Shown piece after piece: positions 11,019 through 21,908 of a stretch of 64,000 bases of DNA. A model generated the notes under the pieces. It saw only the letters and a list, made by a program, of their open reading frames with translations. It made no database searches and had not been told where the DNA came from. Made by a program: the position numbers and the translations under genes. Position 1 is the stretch's first letter. Each line of letters starts with the position of its first letter. Origin of the DNA: Chlorops oryzae (lineage: Eukaryota > Arthropoda > Insecta > Diptera > Chloropidae); NCBI GenBank assembly GCA_020466095.1, contig CM035806.1, positions 113,417,080 through 113,481,079 of the forward strand, read 5' to 3'.

Positions 11019-11244
11019 TTTTTTTTTTTTTTTTTTTTCGAGGCTGGGGTAAGGAAATGTCTTCACACACTCATAGGGACATCTCCACAATGAGTAGTGC
11101 AGGGTTCGCGAACCTGACTCAATGTCAAGTCGCTGACCTGCTAAAACCTTCCCCTTTTCCAGGATGATGATAAGCATGGCCCGGAACTATCATACGATAT
11201 TACTTCGGGCCACGCACATCCTGTCTGAAAGTTATTATTATAAC

Positions 11245-14229
11245 TTATTGCGACGCTGTTGTGCCTGTGTCCAGGCGCCTCTTTTTGGTTTGCAGTACCG
11301 TCTTAATGTATCTGTCTACTGCTGACCACTTTTCTGCACTTTCCAGGGCTAGTCGGATTGCATTCTCCGGGGTCCAGGTGCCGCGCAGCGTGTTTTCTAG
11401 GCTCGCTCTAGCCGCTGCCCACTGGGAACATTCAAAGAATGTGTGGTTTGCATCATCCACTTCAGCATCCCCATATATGCACGATTGGTGTTCTCTAATT
11501 CCCATTTGGGAAAGGTATTTACAAAAATACCCGTGTCCAGAGAGGAATTGGGTGAAGTAAAAGTTTACCTCCCCATGTCCCCTTTCAGACCATTTGCGCA
11601 AATCAGGTATCAGTTGAGCTGTCCATCTGCCGCTTGTTTCGTTTTCCCAACGGGTCTGCCAGAGTCGCATCGTTAAATCATTGGGATTCATCCTCACACC
11701 TTCGCCTTCTGCTTGGCGTGCTAAGTACGCCTGCCTACGTTCCATGGCCATGAGGTCTATTGGTTTTGAGCTGCTTATGACAAGTATGGCTGCTCTAGAG
11801 ACGGTGCGGTATGCTGAAGCTACCCTGAGAGCTGCTGTTGTCTGCACTTTTGCAAGCGCTAGGCATTTTTGCTTCACGTTCATTTCATCTGCCCATACTT
11901 CCGCGCCATAAAGAAGTACAGCGTTTACTACTGCCATCAAGATTCTTCGTTTGCCTTCTGTTGGGCCTCCGATATTTGCCATTAGCTTGCTCAGCGACGC
12001 TGAGGCTTTCGAAGCTTTTTCAACCGCATAGTTCATCTGCCGCCAGAATGTCATTTTAGAATCGAGCCAAATCCCGAGGTATCGGACTTCTTTTTTCGTT
12101 TTGACAGTCGTGTTACAGACTGTCATCTCAATTTCTCGTGGTATACGGCGTCGGGTGAGGAGGATGAGCTCCGTTTTTTCGCCTGCCAGTACAAGGCCGC
12201 GTGATCTGAGCCAGTCCATGGTGCGGATCATTACTTGGTTAAGCCTCAGCTGTGCTTCGTTTGTGTTTCGCGCCGTGATGACTGCAGCAACGTCATCGGC
12301 GTAGCCGACAAGATGCGAGCCCTCTGGCATCTCAATCTCGAAGATTTCGTTGTAACTAACGTTCCAGAGGTCAGGGCCTAGAATTGAACCCTGCGCCGCC
12401 CCGGAAGTAATAGGCTTCGTCTTCAGACCGTCGCTTGTATTGTAGAGCAATTTGCGATCACTTAAATAGCTGCGTATCATTCTCATGAGGAATGTGGGCA
12501 CTCTGAATCTCCTCTCTAGAGCTGTTATAGCGTCGATCCACCGCAGACTATTAAAGGCATTTTTAACATCCAAGGCTGCTATTAGCACTAGTCGTCTCGA
12601 AAAGGCGTTTCTTCTCTGTTCGCGCTCAAACGATGTTACTACGTCCCCTATGGCTCCCACCGTTGACCTTCCTGGCCGAAACCCATGTTGTCTGGCTGAG
12701 AGCCCGCCAGGGCTAGCAATGGCCTCTGCGAGTCGTGGCTTTATCAAGCGTTCCAGCAGCTTTCCTGCTGTGTCGAGCATACATAGTGGTCGGTACGCAC
12801 TCGGGCTGTTTAAATTACCTTTCCCTTTTTCTATAAGCGTTAGCTGCTGTCTCTTCCATACCTCTGGGAAAAGCCCTTCCGTCAAGCAAGAGTTGTACAT
12901 ATCAAGCAATAGGTGTGGGCGAGCGTCTGCAATCAGTTTTAGTACCTCTGATGGGATACCGTCGGGTCCAGGTGCCTTGTTGTTTTTTAAGGACGCTGCT
13001 GCTATCCTGAGCTCGTCCTCGGTAAACAGTGGGGGAGCCCCGACGTCAGTCGTTCGGGGATCGGTCCGTCTTACGTGGTCGGGGAAAAGTGAGTTCACGA
13101 TCTCTTCCATGTAATTCGCTTCGATCTCAGGAGCTGGCCCCAAGGCCCCGAGCTTCCTCATTACGACCTTGTAGCCTAGTCCCCAGGGATCAGTATTTAG
13201 GTCATTGCACAGCTCTTTCCATTTTCTTCTTTTGCTGCTCTCAATAGCGAAGTTCAGAGCTCTTCTGGCAGCTTTCAGGTTATCACGCTCGGTCACAGCA
13301 TGGCCTCGACTTCTTGCTCGAGTCAGTTTCCTCCGCGCCTGGAGGCACTTGCTCCGCAGTTCTGCGATTTCTTCGTTCCACCAATAAGCAGCCTTCCTCT
13401 TTCTACTTCCTGCGATTTTTGGCATTGCTGCATTGCATGCCCGTGATATGGCGCGAACGGTGTGTTTCACGACGTTTCCTGCTCCGGCAAGGGCCTGTGA
13501 TTCGTCCATGTTCTCGTCTAGAGCGTTTAGGAATGCAGCTGAGTTAAGTTTCTTCACCGCCCAAATGCATGTGGTTCTTTTCGGTTGGGTTTGGTTTGGT
13601 CTATCACCCATGTCTACCTCAAATCCGATGTATTGGTGGTCACTTCCCGTAAAGTCGTCCAGTACTTTCCAATTCATTATTCTTCTTGCTATTCTCTCTG
13701 ACACCAGTGTTATGTCAGGGATTGTGCCTTCGCATCCTGTTCTTTGGAACGTCGGAACACTCCCCGTGTTTGCAATAACGAGTCCTAGTCTTGCGGCCAT
13801 GTCCAGAACTCGTCTTCCTCTAGAGTTCGTAGTTTGCGAGCCCCATTCGATCGCTTTTGAATTAAAGTCTCCAGCTATGATCAGCTTGGAGTTCAGCTGG
13901 AGCGCTTGATCCTCGATTTCATTGAGTTTCTGCTCAAAATTTTCAACACAATCACTAGGAGTGAGATAGCAGCTCATAACTGTAAAATGTTTACAACGTA
14001 TCCACACAAATCCGTCGCCAGCTCCTCTGGTTGTGAAGGGGAGCTTTTGTGGATCTGGCAGCCAAATAGCTGCCGTCCCCGTGTTGTCAGCAAAGAAAGA
14101 TCCGCTCTTAATTTTGCGGTACTGTTCACTTATTATGACAGCATCTATCTTGTGTTCTACCACGAGTTGTGTCAAAAGACAGTCTGCCGTCCTGCTTCGG
14201 TGCATATTCGCTTGGATGATTTTAATCAT
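11245..14229 (-). CDS. R1-clade LINE ORF2: endonuclease and reverse transcriptase
   Basis: 994 residues without interruption. The N-terminal apurinic-like endonuclease (about 1-215) shows AGDFNSKAIEWGS and SDHQYIGFEV. It nicks the target to prime reverse transcription. The reverse transcriptase (about 430-720) shows AYRPLCMLDTAGKLLERLI, HGFRPGRSTV, ALDVKNAFNS, GAAQGSILGP and the catalytic GYADDVAAVI. The C-terminal zinc-finger region reads CIYGDAEVDDANHTFFEC, where the usual second Cys of the CxxC pair seems to be Gly. The start ATG overlaps the ORF1 stop as ATGA (14226-14229), the coupling typical of R1/TRAS elements. Translation probably depends on termination-reinitiation. Confidence 0.93.
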   Translation of the reverse strand: MIKIIQANMHRSRTADCLLTQLVVEHKIDAVIISEQYRKIKSGSFFADNTGTAAIWLPDPQKLPFTTRGAGDGFVWIRCKHFTVMSCYLTPSDCVENFEQKLNEIEDQALQLNSKLIIAGDFNSKAIEWGSQTTNSRGRRVLDMAARLGLVIANTGSVPTFQRTGCEGTIPDITLVSERIARRIMNWKVLDDFTGSDHQYIGFEVDMGDRPNQTQPKRTTCIWAVKKLNSAAFLNALDENMDESQALAGAGNVVKHTVRAISRACNAAMPKIAGSRKRKAAYWWNEEIAELRSKCLQARRKLTRARSRGHAVTERDNLKAARRALNFAIESSKRRKWKELCNDLNTDPWGLGYKVVMRKLGALGPAPEIEANYMEEIVNSLFPDHVRRTDPRTTDVGAPPLFTEDELRIAAASLKNNKAPGPDGIPSEVLKLIADARPHLLLDMYNSCLTEGLFPEVWKRQQLTLIEKGKGNLNSPSAYRPLCMLDTAGKLLERLIKPRLAEAIASPGGLSARQHGFRPGRSTVGAIGDVVTSFEREQRRNAFSRRLVLIAALDVKNAFNSLRWIDAITALERRFRVPTFLMRMIRSYLSDRKLLYNTSDGLKTKPITSGAAQGSILGPDLWNVSYNEIFEIEMPEGSHLVGYADDVAAVITARNTNEAQLRLNQVMIRTMDWLRSRGLVLAGEKTELILLTRRRIPREIEMTVCNTTVKTKKEVRYLGIWLDSKMTFWRQMNYAVEKASKASASLSKLMANIGGPTEGKRRILMAVVNAVLLYGAEVWADEMNVKQKCLALAKVQTTAALRVASAYRTVSRAAILVISSSKPIDLMAMERRQAYLARQAEGEGVRMNPNDLTMRLWQTRWENETSGRWTAQLIPDLRKWSERGHGEVNFYFTQFLSGHGYFCKYLSQMGIREHQSCIYGDAEVDDANHTFFECSQWAAARASLENTLRGTWTPENAIRLALESAEKWSAVDRYIKTVLQTKKRRLDTGTTASQ

Positions 14230-15800
14230 ACTTGGGCCTTAGCCGATGTACATCTCCCCGATGCAGGGATATGTTCCACATGTTCAAGCCCCGCCGCGGA
14301 GCAAATACAGCACTTTGGACGATTTTTGCACTCCTTAAGCTTGTGGCCCGCTTCGCCACAGCGGATGCACAGGTTCTTCCTGTCTGGGCCTTTGCAGTTT
14401 CTCTGCATGTGTCCCACGCAGAAGCATCTAAAGCATCGTTTGGCCTCTGGAGTTTTTCGTCGCAGAGCTACAAGGGTAAGCCCAATTTTAATCTTATTTG
14501 TCGCCAAAAGTTTTTCAGCTGATGCGGTTGGGAGCGTGATAAATGCACGAACCAGCTCCTGTCTATTTGGTTTAGTAATCGAAACTTTTATTTGTTCCTC
14601 CGCAACGACGCTGTTCACGGCATCTTCCACTTCTTTAACGGTCGTAAGTCCATCGAGATCGCGTAACTCCACTGTTGAGGTTGGCTTGAGCCCAATCACC
14701 TCTGCTGCGCCCTGAAGAGTGCCCCTTATTTGCCTGCATAGCTCGGAGCTAGCCTCTGCACCCTTGTCCATCTCTATTAGCACTGAACCCGTCATCGTCT
14801 TGCGAACGGCGCGGATCCTAGCATGCGCTTCATCGCCTTTGAGATTTGTGCGCAAGTTTCTGAGGATGTCCGCATAGCTTAGCCCTTCAGCCGGCTTAAT
14901 AAGGACAGCCTCATTTTTCGGCCCTCTGGTCTTCGTGCTTTTTTCTTTTGGCTTATTCGATTTGGTGGTAGTTTCTCCAGAGCTTGCTCTTGGTGTGTTT
15001 CCTTTTCGGGCGCGAGTTCTGTTTGATTTGGTTTTCACAACCTGCCACGTATCAGGTTTGTCGCAGATCTTTTTCCCGCTAGGTGTGTCCGCGTTTGAAG
15101 GGCTAGGAAGCAGTCGCTTTTTCCTTGTTACCGCCAGCGATTTCGGAGTTTCCTCTGCCTTTGCCTTTTCCTGGCATTTCTCACTTTCTCGTTTAGCTTG
15201 CTCTGCTCTGGTCCAATTGTTGCGGTACATTTGCACTTGGTCGAGAGTCTCCTCGAGTTCGACAACACCATCTTGTACGTCTCTCTTGATATTCCTCTGT
15301 ACTTTTATTGCGGCTCTTATTTTCCGAAGAATTTTCTTCATTTCTTCCAGCCCCATTTCTTCCTCTTTTCGCATTTTCCGTATGAACTCCGTCCTAGGCG
15401 AACATTGCGCTTCCTCCGCACTGAGCGTCGGTGCTGTTGTGTTGCTAGGAGTCTCCGGTTTGTTAACCGTTGTCTTATTCGCCAGTGGCTCGTTCTGAGT
15501 GCCGAGTTCGTAAGACGCGGAGTTGCTCGCTGCAGCTTGCGGAACACTGTTGTCGGCCCGTGCTGTGTTCTTAGCCATAAAGGCAAAGATCTGTCTTTGC
15601 GAGGGAAAGTGACCTCTTTTAACAGGTGAGCGAGGTACCTTAGAGCTTTTAGTAAAGGGGCTCGCAATCTGCGCAACAATATCAACCCCGTCTTCTTGTG
15701 GGTCTTCAGTTTCATCTGTGAGTTTTTTGTTTTGTTCGTTTTCCATTTTGTTGGGTCCCAACTTCAAGTCGCTATCTCCGTTAGTGAGCACTGTAACCAT
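14226..15800 (-). CDS. R1-clade LINE ORF1: gag-like zinc-knuckle protein
   Basis: 524 residues. The N-terminal half is charged and low-complexity, with a probable coiled coil around 140-210 (EEMGLEEMKKILRKIRAAIK and following). The C-terminus carries CCHC knuckles: CFRCFCVGHMQRNC, then CIRCGEAGHKLKEC, then a degenerate third, CCICSAAG with a trailing His and Cys. This order is standard for R1-clade ORF1 proteins, which coat the element RNA and guide it to the nucleus. Met1 and Met19 (MENEQNK) are both plausible starts. Confidence 0.9.
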   Translation of the reverse strand: MVTVLTNGDSDLKLGPNKMENEQNKKLTDETEDPQEDGVDIVAQIASPFTKSSKVPRSPVKRGHFPSQRQIFAFMAKNTARADNSVPQAAASNSASYELGTQNEPLANKTTVNKPETPSNTTAPTLSAEEAQCSPRTEFIRKMRKEEEMGLEEMKKILRKIRAAIKVQRNIKRDVQDGVVELEETLDQVQMYRNNWTRAEQAKRESEKCQEKAKAEETPKSLAVTRKKRLLPSPSNADTPSGKKICDKPDTWQVVKTKSNRTRARKGNTPRASSGETTTKSNKPKEKSTKTRGPKNEAVLIKPAEGLSYADILRNLRTNLKGDEAHARIRAVRKTMTGSVLIEMDKGAEASSELCRQIRGTLQGAAEVIGLKPTSTVELRDLDGLTTVKEVEDAVNSVVAEEQIKVSITKPNRQELVRAFITLPTASAEKLLATNKIKIGLTLVALRRKTPEAKRCFRCFCVGHMQRNCKGPDRKNLCIRCGEAGHKLKECKNRPKCCICSAAGLEHVEHIPASGRCTSAKAQV

Positions 15801-16375
15801 AAATGTCCCCGAGGGTGCCTTTCCGTGAGTGAGGTCCTCAGAAGGTTGACTGAGTTCCTTATGGGAGACTCAGTTCAGAGCCGGACGGTTCTAGCCAGGA
15901 GTTACTCAACTGGCGCCAGTGCGGTCAAATAAATGACGACTCAACTTTGAACGTGCTTGAAGACTCGCCACGTTTTAGCGGGACGGGGGCAGACAAAGCA
16001 TTAGCCTAGCAGCCATTTCTACGAGATGTCACTCTTGTATATTCAGGTACCAGAATGCTGTGTCTACCAGCCCAGTATGCCGTAATCCAAATGTAATCCT
16101 AAGCGAAATCCTTTTTCGTTGCGGGGTCGTTGCCATGAGAGGAGTTCTAAGTCGTAGTCCATGTAAACATCCAGGCCTGACACACTTGTAGCCGTTGGGC
16201 TAACAAGCCGCCGCTCTCGTTAGTTCACGTCCAGTCAGGTTTGACTGTCCGCTATCCAGGGTCGCCACTTGGAGGTGAGAGTCGACTTGAAGCGGGTGCG
16301 ACAAGGATTGCTCTGGCCCACACCAAGTTGCAGGCAGTCAGGAGCGTTACCTTGTGCGCCCACTTCCTTGACCCC
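15801..16375 (-). promoter_or_regulatory. R1-clade LINE 5' leader
   Basis: This 575-bp GC-balanced stretch lies between the microsatellite junction and the ORF1 start. Internal promoters are usual at this place in non-LTR elements. I can point to no specific core motif. Confidence 0.5.
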
Positions 16376-16600
16376 AATAATAAATAATAAATAATAAATA
16401 ATAAATAATAAATAATAAATAATAAATAATAAATAATAAATAATAAATAATAAATAATAAATAATAAATAATAAATAATAAATAATAAATAATAAATAAT
16501 AAATAATAAATAATAAAAATAAATAATAAATAATAAAATAATAAAAATAAATAATAAATAAATAAAAAATAAATAAAAAAATAAATAATAAAATTAAATT
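16376..16600. repeat. Heptanucleotide microsatellite (AATAATA)n, right part
   Basis: About 225 bp of the same heptamer as 9283-11018, decaying into A-rich repeats. Together the two parts show one array split by the LINE. Confidence 0.93.
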
Positions 16601-17300
16601 ATATAAAAATATTAATATAGAAGTTTATTATTTATGTATTAATTAATAGTATATTATAAATGTCTTAATTAATACTGTATGCTGACGACTCACACTGATC
16701 ACCACACACAAAACCTTATTATCAAAAAAAGTCTATTCAGTAACAGGAAACCAAAATCGTGTGATAAGAAACCAAAAACTTTTAAAAGCAAGTTATTTAA
16801 CGGAAAACGAATGAAGCTGTTTTTACGAAAATACTACGTTGATATTTTTTATAATAGTTACAATGAAATATATTTAAAAAAAATCGTCTTCCTCATATAA
16901 CTCTTGTTTCAATTTATATTGTCACACCCGTTACTTTTGTAAATTGGTATAAAACACATACGAATACCAATACATTATAAGTAAATACCTATACATAGTC
17001 AGAATATTCCTTAGAACTGTTGGTTAAACATTCTTTTTGTATGTTTCCTGGAAAATTTTACAGAATCGATTAATGAACACAAATAAAATGCAAACCCCAT
17101 TTTCTAACGTCACACCCGATTCTTTGAAATGGTAGAAATACTTTAAAAATGGACGCTTCAAAAATATGCAACACTGTTATCGAAGGGTTAATGGTTTTAG
17201 AGAAATTTAAAGAATTCGCCTAAATCTGTCACACCCGTTACTATGGAAATACCCATATATTAAATATGATTGAATATAAATGTTTTTTCGATTGTCATTT
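16601..17300. other. AT-rich spacer carrying three GTCACACCCG words
   Basis: No gene recognised. GTCACACCCGTTAC lies at 16921-16934 and 17228-17241, and GTCACACCCGATTC at 17109-17122, all on the plus strand. Confidence 0.55.
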
Positions 17301-17908
17301 AATTTTCTCCTTTTTTAAATATTTTTCATGGGCAAAAACAAAAATGCGTGGGGGGCAAATCCCCCTCTTTCCCCTATGGTTGCTACGGCACTGCTGGGGA
17401 AGCATGCACGTATTTGGCAGAGAACTGCTTTGAGTGTGATCGAGCGTGTTCGAACACTTTTGCTGAAAATTCAGAACAAGTAGAATATCAAACTTCGCAG
17501 CTATATGATCGATCGAGTTGCACACCCGAAATCTTATTTCGAGCACCTAACTCGAACTTTGTTGTACGTGTATTCAGACTCTCATTTCGGGTATGTTATA
17601 CCCAAACTGATCCCAAAAAACCACTCAAACTCGAGTTTAACTCGAGTTCTATGGATATAGAAACAGAACAAGGGGAAAATATCAGAGGCAAATGCGGAGA
17701 ATAAAGGTGTATGTGCGTATATACATATGTAGGCCGGAACGGTGGAACGATTTTGTAACAATTACCCTGCAGTAAATTCACAAAGTTAGAGTTAATAGCG
17801 ACATGTATATATATATATATAAAACGTAGATAACACACTCGAGATACATTCGAGTTTATTGGGTATGCACGACTGAAAAGCACTCGAACTCGCACAGAGT
17901 TCATGAAA
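17301..17908. other. Spacer rich in CTCGAGT words, no gene recognised
   Basis: Frames here are short. Repeated ACTCGAGTT-like words connect it in style to the 138-bp repeat that follows. Confidence 0.4.
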
Positions 17909-18046
17909 AGAACTCGAGCTTAGCGCACAACATGCTCGTGTTGAACTCATGCGCACACGAGACATTACGAGTGTTGAACTAAAGGGTTTGATTGAAACCA
18001 AATCTGATCCACACACTCGAGTGTACACAAAAACTATGTATCCATT
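17909..18046 (-). repeat. 138-bp repeat, inverted partner of 2853-2990
   Basis: Reverse-complement copy with about two mismatches; see 2853-2990. Confidence 0.8.
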
Positions 18047-18439
18047 ATATCTCGGACGTTTATATATATTTTTCTCGCGTAATTTTGATCGCATGTTCTA
18101 AGAACGAATAATTGGTATTATGGTTAAATGGAATTTCGCGAATAATTTCACAAAGGATGCCGATTTCGCGTATAGAAACGGAAACGAAGATTATTTAATA
18201 ATTTACCCTCTTTTATTATTTGTACAGGATGAGAGAAGAGAAGAAAAATTTAAATATTTACACCATATTTTATCTTTCAGGGATATCCTTCTATTTGAAG
18301 GGTTTATATTTTTAATATTATCTTAATTTTTTTATTCATAATTATTATTATTATTTTTTTTTAAAAAGGAAAACACAAAAGGAAACAAATGTGTAAAATT
18401 TCAATTGCACTATTAATGATAAAAAGGTTAAGTTGCATT

Positions 18440-19521
18440 TCCGAACAGATCAGGTCTTCTGATTTTCCTCCAAAAACGTAATCTCAATCCCTCGACATAC
18501 ACTATAGTGAGGAAACTGGTTGATACTTGCTACTGGGTGAGTAGTAATCCGCCAGTCCTTTCTACTCTTCGTCAACTGCTGTCGTTGCTCTAGCAAACGA
18601 TCCACCAACTGTCACTATTCGACTAAAATACTACGGCGCCTTCAGCCGTCTACCCGCACAAGCCTGATCTTCGCCCAAGGATTCAACACTCATAAAAATT
18701 TTTTTTTTTTAATTTTCAACTTTTGGTCACCCCGTGCCTGCAATGCTCACCACTCTTTGGTGTATTAAACACATGTCCCAGAGCCCGTTCGAAGTGTCTC
18801 CACACTAGCCAACAGAATGCTCATTGCCAGCACGGCGCGTAACAGTGGAAAACTAACACCCTAACACCACGAGTGTTGATCCTCCCTCGATTCCAAGATA
18901 TATTTGGTTTAAAAAATTATTAACAATTTAATTGCTAGTTACCACTCACCATTTTTCTCAGGGTCTCCATACTCCTTATTTCGATCCGGTTTCTTCTGCA
19001 GGTAACTTTTTGGACGCTGGTAGGGAGAACGTTTTGTTGAATGTTTGATCGCCTTTGAAATTGCTTGCGACTTTATTGTTTTTGGTTTTTTTTTTCGAAC
19101 TTTTCGTAAGAGAACAGCGCTTCTTTTTAATGAAATATTTTAATTGAATTAAAAAGCACAGCACAATCCGCAATCCGTCACTTGTTTCTTTTAATATTCT
19201 TTTTTTTTGTGTTACAGTCACTGTGTTATTGAGTCACTTTTCTCTTCAGCAAATTTTCTGCTAGCGGAGATTTCGCTGTAGAAATTTTATTTCTGGTTTG
19301 TTTTTTTTTTTTTTTTTGGCAGTTATTTGTTAATACTGCTTTTTTTTAATTTTTTTTTTATTGGAATCCTGTTTTTTTCCTCACTTTGTGTCACTGCACT
19401 AATTTTTGGTTTCTTTCTTTTTATTTATATATAAATAATTTACCGTTGTCTTTATTTTTTTGTTTTTTTTTTTTAGGAGGACTTTAGTTCTTTTTTTTTT
19501 ATCTAGAAACCGCACTTCTAG
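18440..19521 (-). other. Probable leader and early interior of an LTR element
   Basis: On the minus strand this lies directly downstream of the primer site and LTR at 19522-19985. It is A-rich, as expected of an errantivirus-like leader. A frame at 18976-19221 (81 residues, Lys-rich) has no recognisable gag motif. No second LTR is seen to the left, so the element seems truncated. Confidence 0.35.
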
Positions 19522-19539
19522 ATCCTACCGGCTGCGCCA
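19522..19539 (-). promoter_or_regulatory. Primer binding site resembling the tRNA-Ser 3' end
   Basis: Plus-strand ATCCTACCGGCTGCGCCA differs at two positions from the tRNA-Ser 3' end (ATCCTGCCGACTGCGCCA), the primer used by many insect Gypsy/errantivirus elements. It lies one base from the LTR start at 19541. Confidence 0.6.
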
Positions 19540-19540
19540 A

Positions 19541-19985
19541 TGTTATGTTTTCCTCCTACCGTTAAAACTTTCGATCAACATAAAAATAAGGATATTTCTT
19601 TTTAATTTATTTATATTCTTATTTATTTTTTTTTATTCCAGTATTTATCTTAGCTCTTAGTTTTACTTTCAAGTTAACTACGAAGTTAACAACCGTCACA
19701 ACGACTGCCTTATTCAATAAATTTCACACTTACTTATAACTTACAAACTACGTTCGCCGTTGCGAACTCTGCTGCAGTCTCTTCTTTTGCCGCCTCAGCG
19801 ACCTTCTTGTGCATTCCAGTTGCACTCTGCATTCTCGCTGCTTTTTCATTTCCGCGCGTGTCGTCTTGACCCAGTTCTTTCCCATGTCTGCTTACGGGTG
19901 CGTTTTGCGTTGTCCCGTATTCGTTGCTGAGCTTAATGCATACAGTAAGCCCTCGAAACTGTTGTATGTTCGCATGCTCACAACA
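19541..19985 (-). repeat. Single LTR of a Gypsy/errantivirus-like element
   Basis: Bounded by TGTTATG on the left and CACAACA on the right, so in element orientation it runs TGTTGTG to CATAACA. A primer binding site follows in the correct orientation. About 445 bp. No partner LTR is visible, and the right boundary is inferred from the TG...CA rule only. Confidence 0.5.
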
Positions 19986-20426
19986 ATAGGTTAGTCTTAA
20001 GGTTTAGCAATAAGTATCATTATAACATACATGAGTCTGAATTTTGCCGTGAATCATCGATGTACAACATAAGGCTTTTCTTAATGTACAATACACTCCG
20101 TTCCAAAGTGTTAGCCTCAGCTGCCGGTTGAACAGAAAATCTACTATTCTTGACTCGAAACGGACTAAACCATCACCCAAATGCCTTGAAGTCAAATCTA
20201 CTTCAATTTTCTGGCAGTGGCAGTGATTTCAAATACATATTGGGTATGTACCTTTGAGCTTTTAAATCCAAGTGCTACCACCTAAAGAAGTACCTGGTTT
20301 ATGGTGTGCCAAATTGATAGCCTCACTCTTTAATTTAAAATCTGGTGGCACGTTTTTTTTGGACGAAAAGCATTAAAAGCATAAAACCACGTTCTTCTCT
20401 GTCAACGAGTTTGATTTTTAAAAGAA

Positions 20427-21397
20427 ATGGGACGAAAGTGTGCTTTGAGTGTTGCTGAAAAGACAAAACTTGAAGCATTTAAGGATCAAGGGCTTTCTAA
20501 CCGTGCAATCGCGAAAAAAATTGGTCGAAGCCCTAAAGTTGTTAACAATTTCGTTAAGGACCCCTCAAATTATGGAAAAAAGTCTTCGGGTGGCAGACCA
20601 AGAAAGGTTACGCCACAAGCTGAACGAAAAATTATCAGGTCAGCTTCAAACTCGTCAAAGTCCTTGTCTCAAACTCGGGATGAAGCAGGTGTTAATGTGA
20701 GCAAAAGAACAATAAAACGTGTTATCGATACAGCCGGACAGCGGAATAGGCTTAATTTTGCCAAAAATCACTTGGCATGGACACTGAAAAGTCAGGGACA
20801 TGAGAACAACTGGAAAACCGTTATTTTTTCCGATGAAAAGCGCTTTAATCTCGATGGTCCAGACGGGAATAACTATGTTACTATTATCATGGTCTCAGAA
20901 AAAAAGAGCGCATTCTGAGTCGTCACCATAGCAGGGAAGGTGGAGTCATGATTTGGGGTGCAATTTCATACTACGGAACTATCGAGTTAAAGTTTGTAGA
21001 TGCACGTATGACTGGAAACAGCTACAAAGAATTACTTGCAGAAGCTATTCCTAAATTCGAAAATATTTTTGGACCTATTCCGATAATTTTTCAACTCGAT
21101 AACGCTCCGATACATCGATCTAGAGTCGTAACATCATGGCTGTCTGCTAAAAATATTTAGGTTTTAAGCTGGCCTACGTATTCCCCGGACTTATATATTA
21201 TTGAAAATGTGTGGGGATGGCTTACACGAAAAGTTTACAATAGTAGTAAACAATTTTCAACAAAAGATGAGCTTATTGAAGCAATTAAACAAGCATGGTC
21301 TGAAGTTTCATTAGATTTTATAGAGTCACTTTATGGTTCTTTACCAAATCGCATTTATGATGTCATAAAAAACAATGGTGGCTCTACTAAATATTAA
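20427..21397 (+). pseudogene. Tc1-like transposase, DD34E, broken
   Basis: The N-terminal paired-like helix-turn-helix region (20427 onward) reads LSNRAIAKKIGRSPKVVNNF followed by GGRPRK, the GRPR hinge of Tc1 proteins. The first catalytic Asp is in FSDEKRF, the second in QLDNAPIH, and the Glu in SPDLYIIENVWG. There are 34 positions between the second Asp and the Glu, as in DD34E transposases. Lesions: a frameshift between about 20870 and 20940, and an in-frame TAG at 21158-21160. It would have excised and inserted the element at TA sites. It ends NNGGSTKY at 21397, just before the inner right repeat. Confidence 0.88.
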
Positions 21398-21908
21398 ATT
21401 TAACGACTAAAAATAAATCAAAATAAAATTTAATTTCAAAAACTTGGGTTTTTTGTTTGTTTTTTGTTTGTTTTTTAGCCTTAAAGCTTAACATAGGTGA
21501 GGCTATCATTTCGGGACAATTTATTACACGAAAATTTTGGGTTGGGGCGAAGAAATTAATGCTATTTCTGAAAACCGCCAGTAGTTTTAAAACCAAAGCA
21601 GGTTTGTAATAGCATGTTCTCACATAACATGTTTCGGCTCTCATTCTAGTTTCGCCACCGAAACTACCTGCGAAACACGAAGTTCCCCATACAAAATTTT
21701 GACAGCTGAAACAACTCGTTCAACTTGTTTCAGTTTGAAACGAGAAGCGAAACTCGTAAAATTGGATATCAACCCTGGTTTTTTTTATCGAAAGTTATCG
21801 AAAATAGCCAAAAAAAAAAGGAAATAAAACAAACAACTGTCAGCGGTCAAAGTGAGTGGTTATATCTTAAATATATATTAAAATAATATTAAAATATTTG
21901 TTTTTTAG

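Larger units (their letters stand above)
11019..16375 (-). mobile_element. Full-length R1-clade LINE inserted in the heptanucleotide array
   Basis: On the minus strand the element begins GGGGTCAAGG at 16375 right after array units. It has a 575-bp leader, ORF1, ORF2 overlapping by ATGA, a 206-bp 3' untranslated region and a 20-base A tail (T tract 11019-11038) that again abuts array units. Both ORFs are open from end to end, so it may be recently active. Because the flanks are the same short repeat, a target duplication cannot be defined. Confidence 0.9.

Noticed and set aside
9292..11177. Two minus-strand open frames of about 590 residues rich in Ile, Tyr and Leu
   Set aside because: They are produced by the stop-free heptamer (ATTATTT)n read in successive frames. 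They are microsatellite artefacts, not membrane proteins.
11261..15629. Many plus-strand frames of 60-270 residues across 11.2-15.6 kb
   Set aside because: They are antisense shadows of the two long LINE ORFs and show no protein-family motifs.
17596..18094. Overlapping minus frames of about 100 residues
   Set aside because: No family resemblance, and they overlap the 138-bp repeat and a TA-rich run.
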